The notes beneath the pieces are model-generated. The model made no database searches. It saw only the letters and a list, made by a program, of their open reading frames with translations, and had not been told where the DNA came from. From assembly GCF_016861975.1 (NCBI RefSeq), contig NZ_BOMB01000033.1, positions 114,191 through 178,190 on the forward strand: a stretch of DNA of 64,000 nt. The letters run 5' to 3'. Source of the stretch: Actinocatenispora rupis. Lineage in GTDB: Bacteria; Actinomycetota; Actinomycetes; Mycobacteriales; Micromonosporaceae. A program made the position numbers and the translations under genes. Positions 26,167 to 35,583 of the stretch are shown here, one piece after another (position 1 is the stretch's first letter; every line of letters begins with the position of its first letter).

Positions 26167-28688
26167 GCGGCACCTCCGGCCGGTCGGCGGCGCACCGCGA
26201 GCGCCACGCGTACCTCGTGGTCCTGGTCGGTCACGTAGCGGCGGAGGACCGGGTGCAGGTCGTCGTCGGCGAGCAGCGCCGCCGCCAGCTCCACCGTCCG
26301 CTCCGTCACCGCGCTCACCGGGTACGCGTCGCGCGCGGTCAGCATCAGCATCGCCGGGCTGCGGAACGCCGCGGTCGCCGGCAGTTCGGTGAAGAACCGC
26401 GGCACGTACTCCCCGGTCAGCGCGGCGTGCTCGGGCCTCCAGAACCCGTGCCCGAGTGCCTCCAGGTGCCGGTTGGACAGCGACCGGTCGGTCATCAGCC
26501 GCTCCCACGCCACCCGTTTCGCGGCCGCGTCCGGCAGCGCGGCGCGCGCCTTCGTCGCCGCCACCTCCCCGCTCGCGGTACGGTCCGCGGCGAGTTCGGC
26601 GGCGATCTCGTCCGCGCCCGCCGCACCCACCGTGACCAGCCGGAACAGCACCGACCAGCGCAGGTCGGCGTCCATCGCCACACCCTCCGGTACGCCCGCG
26701 CCGCGCAGCCAGCCGTGCAGCCGGGCGACCTGCGCGTCCGTGGCGGCCGACGACGCGACGAGCCGCGCGCCGACGAGCCGGTGCGCCGGGTCGCCGGCGG
26801 CCAGCAGTCGCCCGCCCAGGTCGGCGAGCCGCGCCAGCGTGTCCGCGGGCGACGCCACGTACGCATCGGCGACGCGCTGGCAGAGCCGCAGCACCGTCGA
26901 CTGGACCGCCGGTACGTCCTCGGCCGGGAGTACGGCGGCGGCCAGGTCCACGAACGACTCCGGCGGCGCGTCGCCCGAGCGCACCATGTCCCACAGGTTC
27001 GTCCACACGACGGTGCGGGTGACGGGGTCGGCGAGCCGCGGCAGCAGCCGGCCGAGCCGGTCGGTGTCGCCCGGCGCGAACCGGGTCCGCGCGAACGTCA
27101 GGTCCTCGTCGTTGAGCACGACCAGCTCCGCGGCCGGCGTACCGACCAGCTCCGGCACCCCGGTAGACGAAGTTGAGGAGCCTGCGACGATACGGTCCGC
27201 GTCGAGGTCGACGTCGGCAGTGCGCCGGCCGCCTTCGGCGTCGTAGCAACCGATCCGGATCCGGTGCGGCCGGCGTTGCGGCGCGTCCTGCCGCACCGCG
27301 AACCCGGTGTACGCCCCGTCGGCGACCGTCACGTCCGGGGTCAGCAGGTCGACGCCGGTGGTCCGCAGCCAGCGGGCCGACCAGTCGCGCAGGTCCCGCC
27401 CGCTCACCTCGGCCATCGTGCCGATCAGGTCGGACAGGTCCGCGTTCGCGTACGCGAAGCGCTGGAAGTAGCGGCGCAGCCCGGCCCAGAACGTGTCGTC
27501 GCCGAGCAGCGTCGCGAGCTGGCGCAACGCCGACGCGCCCTTCGGGTACGAGATGGCGTCGACGTTGAGCGCGCCGTGCGCCACGTCCGGTACGTCCGCC
27601 GGCGCCACCGGGTGCGTCGACGGCCCCTGGTCCTTCTCGTACCCGACGAGCTTGCGGGTGACGCCGAACGACGCCCACGCGTGCCGGAACCGGGTCGCCT
27701 CCGACGCCACCCGGAACCCCAGGTACTCGGCGAACGACTCGTTCAGCCACAGGTCGTCCCACCAGCGCAGGGTGACGAGGTCGCCGAACCACATGTGCGC
27801 CATCTCGTGCGCGATGATCATCGCGCGCAGCTCGCGCTCCGCGTCGGTCACCGCCGACCGGTACAGCAGCTCGTCCCGGAACGTCACGCAGCCGATGTTC
27901 TCCATCGCCCCGTGCAGGAACTCCGGCACGAACACCTGGTCGTACTTGTCGCCGAACGGGTAGCGCATCCCGAACGTGCGCTCGTACCAGTCGAGGCACT
28001 GGCCGGTCAGCTCGAACAGCTCGTCGGCCTGCCGGTCCAGGTGCTCGGCCAGCGACGCCCGGCAGTGCCAGCCGAGCCGCCGCCCCGCGTGCTCCCGGAA
28101 CACCGAGTGGTACGGACCCGCGCACACCGTGAACAGGTACGTCGACATCGGCCCGCACTCGTCGAACTCCCACACCGCGACGTCCGCCGTGCCGTCGTCG
28201 ACCCGGCGGCCCTCCGCGTTTGCCAGCACCGTCCAGTACGCCGGGGCGGTGACCCGCAGCGTGATCCGTGCCTTCAGGTCCGGCTGGTCGAAGCACGCGA
28301 ACGTGCGCGACGCGCTGTCCAGCGCCGACGTGGCGCACAGGTACGTCTCGCCGTCGGACGGGTCGACGAGCAGGTGCATCCCCTCGCCGCTGTTCGAGTA
28401 CGGCAGGTCAGCGGTGACGACCAGCTCGTTGTCCGCGGCCAGCGCCGGCAGCCTCAGCCGGTTGCCGGTCACCGCGGTCGGCAGCGGCGCGCCGTTCAGT
28501 ACCGCGGCGGTCGGCTCCGCCGCGATCTCGGCGAACGTGCCGGCACCCGGCTCGGCGCACCGAAACCGGACCGTCGTCCGCGAGCCGAACCGCTCGACGC
28601 CCCGGGTCAGGTCCAGCTCCACCAGGTACGTGTCGACGGTCAGCACCCGGGCCCGCGCCCGCGCCTCGGCCTGAGTCAGTGAGGACAT
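26163..28688 (-). CDS. pepN: Aminopeptidase N (M1 family), first copy of a tandem pair
   Basis: An 841-residue paralogue of the adjacent gene with the same landmarks: G-A-M-E-N, H-E-M-A-H-M-W-F-G-D-L-V and downstream W-L-N-E-S-F-A-E-Y. ATG 28688 is chosen because the product then begins M-S-S-L-T-Q-A-E-A-R in register with the second copy, although no good ribosome-binding site is seen and a GTG at 28739 is also open. Cytosolic peptide turnover is the expected role; a tandem duplication with translational coupling is notable. Confidence 0.94.
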   Translation of the reverse strand: MSSLTQAEARARARVLTVDTYLVELDLTRGVERFGSRTTVRFRCAEPGAGTFAEIAAEPTAAVLNGAPLPTAVTGNRLRLPALAADNELVVTADLPYSNSGEGMHLLVDPSDGETYLCATSALDSASRTFACFDQPDLKARITLRVTAPAYWTVLANAEGRRVDDGTADVAVWEFDECGPMSTYLFTVCAGPYHSVFREHAGRRLGWHCRASLAEHLDRQADELFELTGQCLDWYERTFGMRYPFGDKYDQVFVPEFLHGAMENIGCVTFRDELLYRSAVTDAERELRAMIIAHEMAHMWFGDLVTLRWWDDLWLNESFAEYLGFRVASEATRFRHAWASFGVTRKLVGYEKDQGPSTHPVAPADVPDVAHGALNVDAISYPKGASALRQLATLLGDDTFWAGLRRYFQRFAYANADLSDLIGTMAEVSGRDLRDWSARWLRTTGVDLLTPDVTVADGAYTGFAVRQDAPQRRPHRIRIGCYDAEGGRRTADVDLDADRIVAGSSTSSTGVPELVGTPAAELVVLNDEDLTFARTRFAPGDTDRLGRLLPRLADPVTRTVVWTNLWDMVRSGDAPPESFVDLAAAVLPAEDVPAVQSTVLRLCQRVADAYVASPADTLARLADLGGRLLAAGDPAHRLVGARLVASSAATDAQVARLHGWLRGAGVPEGVAMDADLRWSVLFRLVTVGAAGADEIAAELAADRTASGEVAATKARAALPDAAAKRVAWERLMTDRSLSNRHLEALGHGFWRPEHAALTGEYVPRFFTELPATAAFRSPAMLMLTARDAYPVSAVTERTVELAAALLADDDLHPVLRRYVTDQDHEVRVALAVRRRPAGGAA

Positions 28689-28851
28689 CAGGTCATCATG
28701 CCGCGCACCCTCCAGCGCCACACCCCACCCATCGGTCACCCCGGAGCCACCCGAGAAGTTTCCATTTTTTAGTACTTATCGTTGACAGTGCTGTCCGCCG
28801 TCGGAAGACTTGGGCGACTCGCGCCCTCATCCGTACCGATGGGAGGACACA

Positions 28852-30417
28852 GTGCCCCGATCCCCGCTGTCCCGGCGCCGGCTGTTCGTGCTCGGTGCCG
28901 GGATCGCCGGAGCCGGCCTGCTGGCCGCCAGCCGGCTGCCCGCCGACCGGGCCGCCGCCGCCCCCGCGCTGCCCGGTCACCCGTTCACCCTCGGCGTCGC
29001 GTCCGGCGACCCCCGCCCCGACGGCGTCGTCCTGTGGACCCGGCTCGCGCCCGTACCGCTCGCCGAGGACGGGTTCGGCGGCATGCCCCGCCGCGCCGTA
29101 CCGGTGCGCTGGGAAGTCGCCGAGGACGAGTCGATGCGCCGGATCGTCGCGCAGGGCACCGCCGTCGCCCAACCCGACCTGGCGCACTCGGTACACGTCG
29201 AGGTCGACGGCCTGCGCCCCGGCCGCGACTACTGGTACCGGTTCGGCACCGGCACCGACGAGAGCCCCGTCGGCCGTACCCGGACGGCACCCGGCGCGAC
29301 CGACCCGACGCCGGTGACCTTCGCGTTCGTGTCCTGCCAGCAGTGGGACGCCGGCTTCTACACCGCGTACCGGGATCTCGCGGCGCAGTACGTGGACGTG
29401 GTGCACCACCTCGGCGACTGGATCTACGAGAACCCGATCGCCGCGACCGGCGGCAAGCGCAACCTGGCCACCCCGCTGCCGGCGGTGCACAACCAGACCA
29501 CGATGACGCTCACCCAGTACCGGTTGCGGCACGCGCTGGTCGCCTCCGACCCGGACTTCGTGGCGGCGCGGGCGAGCGCACCGTTCGTGGCGACCGTCGA
29601 CGACCACGACGTCGAGGACAACTGGGCCGGCGTCACCTCGCCGATGGGTACCACGCCGGAGGACTTCCTGCGCCGCCGCGCCGCCGCGTTCCGCGCGTAC
29701 TACGAGCACGTGCCGCTGCGGCCGTCGTCGCTGCCGACCGGACCGGACATGCGCCTGTACCGGGCCCTGCCGTACGGGCGGCTGGCCACGTTCTTCGTCC
29801 TGGACGAGCGGCAGTACCGGAGCCCGGAGAACATCGGGAAGCGGGACGACCCGGGCCGGACGATGCTCGGCGACGCGCAGGAGCGGTGGCTGCTGGACGC
29901 GCTCGCCGGCTCGGGCGCGACCTGGCAGCTGATGGCGAACCAGACGATGATGTTCCAGCTCGACCGGCTCACCGACCCGGGGCTCCAGCAGCTCAACCCG
30001 GACAGCTGGGACGGGTACGCCGCGGCCCGCGGCCGGCTGTTCGCCGGCCTGGCGGAGCGGAAGGTACGCAATCCCGTCGTACTGAGCGGCGACGCGCACG
30101 TGCACTGCGCCGCGGACCTGAAGGCGGACTTCGCCGACCCGGACTCCGCGACGATCGGCGCCGAGTTCCTGGGTACGTCGATCTCCTCGGGTGGGGACGG
30201 CTCCGACCTGACGGCGGCCGGGAAGGAGTGGCTGGCCGCCAACCCGCACCTGCGCTTCGTCAACTCCCAGCGCGGGTACGTGCGCTGCCGCGTGGAGCCG
30301 GCGCAGTTCCGCGCCGACTACGTGGTACTCGACAAGGTGACCACGCCCGGTGGTACCGCGTCGGTCCGGCGCTCGTTCGTCGTCGAGTCCGGCCGGCCCG
30401 GCATCCAGGAGGCGTGA
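28852..30417 (+). CDS. PhoD-like alkaline phosphatase, Tat-exported
   Basis: A 521-residue phosphodiesterase/phosphatase. The N-terminus S-R-R-R-L-F-V-L-G plus hydrophobic stretch is a twin-arginine signal; a fibronectin-like PhoD N-terminal domain follows, then the metallophosphatase domain with V-S-C-Q, H-L-G-D-W-I-Y-E, D-D-H-D-V, and S-G-D-A-H-V-H. GTG 28852 has GGGAGGAC upstream. The 163-bp gap before it contains an AT-rich patch and TTGACA at 28782-28787, a likely promoter area, but no PHO-box repeats were seen. It overlaps the next gene by one base, so the two are co-translated. Confidence 0.93.
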   Translation: MPRSPLSRRRLFVLGAGIAGAGLLAASRLPADRAAAAPALPGHPFTLGVASGDPRPDGVVLWTRLAPVPLAEDGFGGMPRRAVPVRWEVAEDESMRRIVAQGTAVAQPDLAHSVHVEVDGLRPGRDYWYRFGTGTDESPVGRTRTAPGATDPTPVTFAFVSCQQWDAGFYTAYRDLAAQYVDVVHHLGDWIYENPIAATGGKRNLATPLPAVHNQTTMTLTQYRLRHALVASDPDFVAARASAPFVATVDDHDVEDNWAGVTSPMGTTPEDFLRRRAAAFRAYYEHVPLRPSSLPTGPDMRLYRALPYGRLATFFVLDERQYRSPENIGKRDDPGRTMLGDAQERWLLDALAGSGATWQLMANQTMMFQLDRLTDPGLQQLNPDSWDGYAAARGRLFAGLAERKVRNPVVLSGDAHVHCAADLKADFADPDSATIGAEFLGTSISSGGDGSDLTAAGKEWLAANPHLRFVNSQRGYVRCRVEPAQFRADYVVLDKVTTPGGTASVRRSFVVESGRPGIQEA

Positions 30418-32057
30418 TGCGTGTCCGCAGTCTGCTCCCGACCGCGGCGGTGGCCGTCGGTGCCCTGCTCGCCACGGCCGGCGTCGCCGCCGTCCACCAT
30501 GGACTGTCCACATCGGACAGTGGTACGCCCCGGATCCTGGTGGCCGAGGCCAACCTCCAGGACGCCGTACGACCGGCCGACGCGCGCGACACCGCCGACC
30601 TGGACACGTTCGCCGCCCGCCTCGCCAGCGCCACCCCGTACGCGCCGGATGCGGTGCTGCTGACCGAGATCCTCGGCCCCGGCGCCGAACGCGTCGCGTC
30701 CCGGCTGTCCGCCACGACCGGTCACCGGTACACGGTGGCGGTGGCCGGCGGCGACACCGCGTTCCGGCCCGACGGCTCGGTGCGGGAGAACGCGATCCTG
30801 CTCAACACCGACACGATGCGCGCCACCGACACGGCCGGCTTCCACCGCGTACAGGACGAGGACCAGGCGTACGTGCTGGCGGAGCGGCGCGGGTCGGCGG
30901 TGACGGTGCCGCTGGTCGCCGCGCACCCGGCGGGCGATCCGGCCGCCGCGGCGAGCGCGCTGGGCTCGTTCGTGGACTCGACGTTCCCGGCCGCGGCCGA
31001 CCGGATCACCGTACTGGGCGGCGACTTCCGGGTCGGCCGGTGCGCGGTCTCCGGCGACGACCAGCCCGCCGGCTGCGATCCCGCCGCGTACTGGGCGGGC
31101 CTGACCGGGGCGCGCGGCTTCACCGACGCCACGTACGAGACGTCCGGGGCGGAACGCCACCCGTACAGCACGTACCTGTTCGCCCGGGGAAAGCCGGTAC
31201 GGTCCGCCGTGGACACCGGGTACGCGCCGGACCCGTCCTGCAAGCCGGCGTACGACGCGGGCCGCTCGGCGTCGGCCCCCGCCGCCTGCCGCGGCACGTA
31301 CTACGCGGACAAGCCGTTCTCGTGGGCCGAACTGGCGGTGGGCGAGGCGGTGCAGCGCTCGGTGGTGCCGTCGACGGTGGTGATGGACCGGTGCCGGTTG
31401 GCCGACCGTACCGCGGACGTGGTGGCGCGCACCGTGGACAACGGCGACGCGGCCAGCTCGGAGCCGGTGTCGGTGGACGCGCCGGCGCCGCTGACCGCGA
31501 CGCCCGCGAGCGGCACCCTGGACGTGCCGGCGCACCAGGGCGGTTCGCTCGTCGTGCACCTCACCGCGCCCCGCGCGGACACCCCGACCGGCACCTACCA
31601 GCTCACCGTCCATATAGGACAGACAACGGTCCGGGTGCCCGTGCGCGTGCCGGAGACCTGCACCGAACCCCCCGCGTACGCGACGAGCTTCCACCCCGGA
31701 ACCCCGCCCGAGAACGCGGTCGACGGCGACATCGCCACCATCTGGCACTCCGAGTACCAGCCGGTGACGCCGCTGCCGCAGTCGATCACGCTCAACCTCG
31801 GCGCGACGAAGAACGTCACCAACCTGACGTACCAGCCGCGGTTCGACGGGAACCTCAACGGCACGATCCTGTCGTACCAGGTGTCGGTCAGTACCGACGG
31901 CGCCACCTTCACCACGGTCGCGAGCGGTGACTGGGCTGGCGACGCCCGGCTCAAGACCGCCACGTTCCCCGCCGTCGACGCCCGGTACGTGCGGCTCACC
32001 GGCACGAAGGGCTACGGCGGCGAGTTCGTCTCGGCGGCCGAGGTGACCGCCGGCTGA
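30417..32057 (+). CDS. Exported protein with EEP nuclease-like fold and C-terminal F5/8 type C (discoidin) domain
   Basis: A 546-residue protein with an N-terminal signal/membrane segment, an endonuclease-exonuclease-phosphatase-like region (about 35-320; A-E-A-N-L-Q, T-E-I-L, E-N-A-I-L-L-N, L-G-G-D-F), a beta-rich linker domain (about 345-415), and a discoidin domain at the C-terminus (P-E-N-A-V-D-G-D...W-H-S-E-Y...R-Y-V-R-L-T). The usual G-D-F-N of active EEP enzymes reads G-D-F-R, so the catalytic state is doubtful. ATG 30417 overlaps the phoD stop (TGATG) with AGGAGG upstream. Coupling suggests joint extracellular phosphodiester scavenging (inference). Confidence 0.8.
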   Translation: MRVRSLLPTAAVAVGALLATAGVAAVHHGLSTSDSGTPRILVAEANLQDAVRPADARDTADLDTFAARLASATPYAPDAVLLTEILGPGAERVASRLSATTGHRYTVAVAGGDTAFRPDGSVRENAILLNTDTMRATDTAGFHRVQDEDQAYVLAERRGSAVTVPLVAAHPAGDPAAAASALGSFVDSTFPAAADRITVLGGDFRVGRCAVSGDDQPAGCDPAAYWAGLTGARGFTDATYETSGAERHPYSTYLFARGKPVRSAVDTGYAPDPSCKPAYDAGRSASAPAACRGTYYADKPFSWAELAVGEAVQRSVVPSTVVMDRCRLADRTADVVARTVDNGDAASSEPVSVDAPAPLTATPASGTLDVPAHQGGSLVVHLTAPRADTPTGTYQLTVHIGQTTVRVPVRVPETCTEPPAYATSFHPGTPPENAVDGDIATIWHSEYQPVTPLPQSITLNLGATKNVTNLTYQPRFDGNLNGTILSYQVSVSTDGATFTTVASGDWAGDARLKTATFPAVDARYVRLTGTKGYGGEFVSAAEVTAG

Positions 32058-32062
32058 TCCGG

Positions 32063-32090
32063 CCCCGCCCGGCTTCCCGGCCGGGCGGGG
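32063..32090 (+). terminator. Hairpin terminator after the PhoD operon
   Basis: CCCCGCCCGG (32063-32072) pairs with CCGGGCGGGG (32081-32090), a 10-bp stem with short loop starting 5 nt after the stop codon. Confidence 0.8.
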
Positions 32091-32096
32091 TGCCTC

Positions 32097-32144
32097 AGAG
32101 GTCCTGACAGAAAGGCGCCGACAGTCCTTTCTGCCAGGACCTCT
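32097..32144. terminator. Long 19-bp inverted repeat, bidirectional terminator candidate
   Basis: Bases 32097-32115 and 32126-32144 form a 19-bp inverted repeat with one mismatch (A32107 against C32134) and a 10-nt loop. It sits between convergent genes and its right arm ends at the TAA of the minus-strand gene. Lower GC than its surroundings (AGAAAGG/CCTTTCT). Confidence 0.8.
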
Positions 32145-32818
32145 TAGAACAGGGCGCCGACCGCGGCGAGAACCAGCGCGTACACCGGGAGCGAGGCGAC
32201 GCACAGCGCGGCGCCCATCCGCGGGAACCGGTCGACCGGCTTCGTCGACGAGCGCGGCCGGCACAGCAGGCCCACCAGCAGGTAGCCGGCGAAGAACGCC
32301 AGCGCCGGGAACCCGCAACAGGTCCAGGCGTACGTGCCGATCTGGTCGGTGACCGCCCTGTTCGAGTACAGGCCGATCATGACGAGCTGGCCGATCAGGG
32401 CGCCGACCGAACACCCCGCGTACACGACGGCGACGCGGGCGCGGGGCCGCCAGCCGGGCAGCAGCAGCGGCGCGTCGCCCAGCTCCTCGGCGGCGTCGGC
32501 CGCCACGTTCGAGTCGTGCAGCCGTTGCCGGGCGCGCGCCAACCGCTCCGCCGGCGCCACCTCCTCGGCCAGGCCGGCGATCTCGGTACGGTCGGCCGGC
32601 GGGAACGTCGGCGCGGGCAGCCGCAGCGTACGCGCGAGTTCGATCAGGTCGGCCTGCTGCGCGACGAGCTGGTCGGACACCTCGGACAGCTCGGCGGTGG
32701 CGGACTCGGCGTCCCGGCGCCGGCCGCCGGCCCGGTCCCGCTCCGCGGCCCGGATCGCGGCGAGCCTCCCCGCCGCCGCCGCGTACGCCGACCAGCCGGT
32801 GTCCTCGGGCATCGTCAC
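32144..32818 (-). CDS. Membrane protein with N-terminal coiled coil, partner of the FtsK-type ATPase
   Basis: A 224-residue product with no family I recognise. Residues 15-75 are Ala/Glu/Arg-rich and helical, likely coiled coil; a second charged helix lies near 85-110; three transmembrane segments follow (about 130-150, 158-178 and 198-222). GTG 32818 overlaps the stop of the FtsK-like gene (GTGA), so it is translated with it and probably forms its membrane anchor or regulator. Only this position argues for function. Confidence 0.8.
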   Translation of the reverse strand: MTMPEDTGWSAYAAAAGRLAAIRAAERDRAGGRRRDAESATAELSEVSDQLVAQQADLIELARTLRLPAPTFPPADRTEIAGLAEEVAPAERLARARQRLHDSNVAADAAEELGDAPLLLPGWRPRARVAVVYAGCSVGALIGQLVMIGLYSNRAVTDQIGTYAWTCCGFPALAFFAGYLLVGLLCRPRSSTKPVDRFPRMGAALCVASLPVYALVLAAVGALF

Positions 32819-35430
32819 TCCCCCTCCGGGCGCGGCTCGGTGAACGGCACGATCAGCCCGACGCGGTCCTCGTGCCGGTCGACCAGCAGCGCCCGGTTCG
32901 GCCGCGGATGCCAGTCCAGGTCGAGCATGCCGAGGAACATGCCCAGCTCGGAACCCGGCACGTTCAGCGCGACCAGGCACGCCACGTCCTCCCGGCCGGC
33001 CGACCCGCCCACGTCCTCGCTGAACCGGCCGAGCCCGCGCCACCACCCCAGCAGGTGTACGCCGCGCGCCGGTCCCTGCCGCAGCACCACCCGCAGGTCG
33101 TCGATCCCGGTGCGCGACTGCGCGTCCAGCTCGCCGAGCAGCCCGCCCGCCGCGTCCATCCCGAACACCACCAGGTACGTCGGCGTCGGCGTGCCGCGCA
33201 CCTCCCGTACGCCGTCGGCCAGGCGCCGCAACGTCTCCCGCAGTCCGAGAGCGTCCACAGTGGACACTTTGTGCCCGGCGGCGGCGATGCGCGCCGCGGC
33301 CCGCTCGGCCACCGCGTCGGCCGCGGCCACCAGCGGCGCCAGCACGAACTCCACCGCACCCGCCTCGTACTGCGGGGCCAGGCCGGCGGCCGCGGCGGCC
33401 AGTACGTCGGCGCCGACCGGGCTCGGCCCCAGCACCCCCAGGTGCCGGCCGGGGCTCGCGTCCAGCGCGAACGACGCCGTCGACGACGGTACGTCCACGT
33501 TGCGGCCCACCAGCGCGAGCCGGCGCGCCCGCGGCCGCAGCGCCCGGTACGTGGGGTCGCCGGCGAGCGACTGCTCCGCGTACCCGGCGAAGACGGAAGG
33601 CGGTGCGCTGCCCGGGATCCGGGCCTGCCACAGCTCGTGCCGCAGCCACGCCAGCCGGGCCGAGTCGGCGTGCGCGTCGGGGAACCGGACCAGCCGGTTG
33701 TGCCCAGGGATCCCGCCCGCGTCGTTCACCACCGCGGTACCGATCGGCAGCCCGTCCGCCGCCGTGTTGAGCGGATCCAGTACGCCGGTCGCACCGGCCA
33801 GCGCGATCCGCAGCGGGAACTGGCCGAAGATCGACTCGGTCTTGGTGTACAGCGCCTCGACGCCGCTGGTGGTCTGCGACGCGAGCACCAGGTGCACCCC
33901 GTACGACCGGCCCTTGCGGGCGAGTTCCTCCAGCAGCGCCGCCGCCCGCCGGGCCAGCGCGTCGTTGCCGGCGAACAGCACGTGGAACTCGTCGACCACG
34001 GCCAGGATCCGCGGCATCGCAATGTCCACAGTGGACCGCAGGTCGGCCAGCTTCGTCACGCCGGCGCGCTTCATCGCGACCGACCGCCGGCCCATCTCGG
34101 CGGCCAGCTCCGCCAGCACCGCCACCCCGTACTCCCGGTCCGACTCGACGCCGACCGCGCGGGCGTGCGGGATCCACGACGGGTCGCTGCCGGTCGGCGT
34201 GAACTCGGTGAACGACACGCCCTCCTTGAAGTCCAGGAGGTACATGGCCAGCTCGTCCGGCGAGTAGCGGGCGGCCAGCCCGTACAGCACGTCGAGCAGG
34301 AACACCGTCTTGCCCGACCCGGTACGCCCGCCGACCAGCCAGTGCGGCGTCGCGTCGTCGAACGCCAGCTCCACCGGCGCCATCCCGTCGCGGCCGACGA
34401 CGGTATGCAGCCCGTGCTCCGACGAGTCCGGCCAGCGGCGGTCCGTCATCAGGTCCGCGAACGTCATCGTGCCGGCCGCGCGCAGCGCCCCCGCGAGCCG
34501 GCCGCTCACCGCGCCGACCAGCTTCTCCGGCGGCCCGGCCGCCAGCGCCACCGGCACGTCGAGCCCACCCGCCGAGTACGGCGCGGCGCCGGGCGGGTCG
34601 GTGAGCCGGCAGCCGCGCTCGCCGACGCGTACCGCGACGGCGTGGGAGAGCGGCTCCTCCGGGTCCGGAAAGCCTTTCGCGGGCGGGTATCCGGCGACCA
34701 CGAGGTGCAGCCGCGCGGCCGGGCCGGCGTGCGCGAGCGCCCGCAACCGGGCCAGTTCGGGGCCGGCATCCGGCACCAGCGACCCCACCACGACCAGCAG
34801 GTACGGCACCGCGGACTCGTCGCGGCCGGCGCTGACCGCCTGCTGCACCTGCCGTACGTGCCGCTCGGCCTCGTCGAGTACGGCGCGGAACCCGGCCCGG
34901 TCCGTCGCCGGCTCCGGCATCACGCCCGCCTCCACCAGCGGCCGGAACGCCGTGAACGTGGCGCCCACCGCACCCCCGTCGACGGTACGCACCCGCACGA
35001 GTCCGGCCGGGCACGCGGCCAGCAGCCGCAGCAGTACGCCGCGGACCAGGCCGGCGACCTCGGGCCGGCGGGCATCCGCGTCGACGGTGAGATGCCCGAC
35101 GCCGAGCAACGGCACCACCGCCGGGAACGTGGCGTCCCCGGCGCGCGCCGAGCCGACCGGCACGTACACCGGGCCGGTGGCGGCGGCGTCCCGGCCGACC
35201 GGCAGCTCCAGCACCGCCGCATCCCAGCCCGTACCGAGCCAGCCGGGGATCAGCGCGCGCGCCGCCGCGGCCAGCCGCTGCCCGAGCCGGGTCTGCTCGA
35301 CCGCCGACGTGTCCACGGGACCGGTGTCGGCGGCGTGCCGCTCCAGGTCCCGCTGTGCCGCCCGTACCTGGGCGACCGCCTCGCGGTGCGCGGCCACCGC
35401 CCGCCCGAACACCGCCCGTACGCTGGCCAC
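32815..35430 (-). CDS. FtsK/SpoIIIE-type ATPase
   Basis: An 871-residue protein from GTG 35430 (GGGAGGTCGG upstream). An N-terminal helical region of about 60 residues and a unique domain of about 300 residues precede a full FtsK/SpoIIIE motor: Walker A G-G-R-T-G-S-G-K-T about residue 370, Walker B I-L-A-V-V-D-E-F about 475, then A-S-Q-T-T-S-G. Near residue 670 a second P-loop-like V-L-G-P-S-P-V-G-A-D lacks the lysine, resembling the degenerate extra ATPase modules of EccC. No transmembrane segment or DNA-binding gamma domain is visible. It is not the housekeeping FtsK; substrate (DNA or protein) is unknown. No WXG100 or esx/ecc genes are in the window. Confidence 0.88.
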   Translation of the reverse strand: MASVRAVFGRAVAAHREAVAQVRAAQRDLERHAADTGPVDTSAVEQTRLGQRLAAAARALIPGWLGTGWDAAVLELPVGRDAAATGPVYVPVGSARAGDATFPAVVPLLGVGHLTVDADARRPEVAGLVRGVLLRLLAACPAGLVRVRTVDGGAVGATFTAFRPLVEAGVMPEPATDRAGFRAVLDEAERHVRQVQQAVSAGRDESAVPYLLVVVGSLVPDAGPELARLRALAHAGPAARLHLVVAGYPPAKGFPDPEEPLSHAVAVRVGERGCRLTDPPGAAPYSAGGLDVPVALAAGPPEKLVGAVSGRLAGALRAAGTMTFADLMTDRRWPDSSEHGLHTVVGRDGMAPVELAFDDATPHWLVGGRTGSGKTVFLLDVLYGLAARYSPDELAMYLLDFKEGVSFTEFTPTGSDPSWIPHARAVGVESDREYGVAVLAELAAEMGRRSVAMKRAGVTKLADLRSTVDIAMPRILAVVDEFHVLFAGNDALARRAAALLEELARKGRSYGVHLVLASQTTSGVEALYTKTESIFGQFPLRIALAGATGVLDPLNTAADGLPIGTAVVNDAGGIPGHNRLVRFPDAHADSARLAWLRHELWQARIPGSAPPSVFAGYAEQSLAGDPTYRALRPRARRLALVGRNVDVPSSTASFALDASPGRHLGVLGPSPVGADVLAAAAAGLAPQYEAGAVEFVLAPLVAAADAVAERAAARIAAAGHKVSTVDALGLRETLRRLADGVREVRGTPTPTYLVVFGMDAAGGLLGELDAQSRTGIDDLRVVLRQGPARGVHLLGWWRGLGRFSEDVGGSAGREDVACLVALNVPGSELGMFLGMLDLDWHPRPNRALLVDRHEDRVGLIVPFTEPRPEGE

Positions 35431-35541
35431 CCGACCTCCCGCACCCCGTCGCCTGTGGCGGGTTGCGACCCTATCGCATCGACCCGCCTCCACCCCGCCG
35501 TCGTACGTGGCGCCCGGCGCCGGCGGTGGTACGGTCGCGGT

Positions 35542-35583
35542 ATGCGGACGAGCCTTCGGCACCTCGGCTGGTGGCGCCCCTGA
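35542..35583 (+). CDS. Tryptophan leader peptide of trpS (13 aa)
   Basis: ATG 35542 starts the 13-codon peptide M-R-T-S-L-R-H-L-G-W-W-R-P followed by TGA. Adjacent Trp codons at positions 10 and 11 (35569-35574) are the hallmark of a tryptophan-sensing leader. TACGGT at 35530-35535 lies exactly 6 nt before the ATG, so the message is probably leaderless. The peptide is followed by mutually exclusive RNA stems and by trpS. Confidence 0.92.
   Translation: MRTSLRHLGWWRP

Noticed and set aside
32097..32144. The 19-bp inverted repeat as a miniature transposable element
   Set aside because: No target-site duplication and no second copy in the window; position between convergent genes fits a terminator.
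32815..35430. EccC subunit of a type VII secretion system
   Set aside because: No transmembrane N-terminus and no ecc, mycP or WXG100 genes in the flanking 30 kb; only the tandem ATPase layout is similar.
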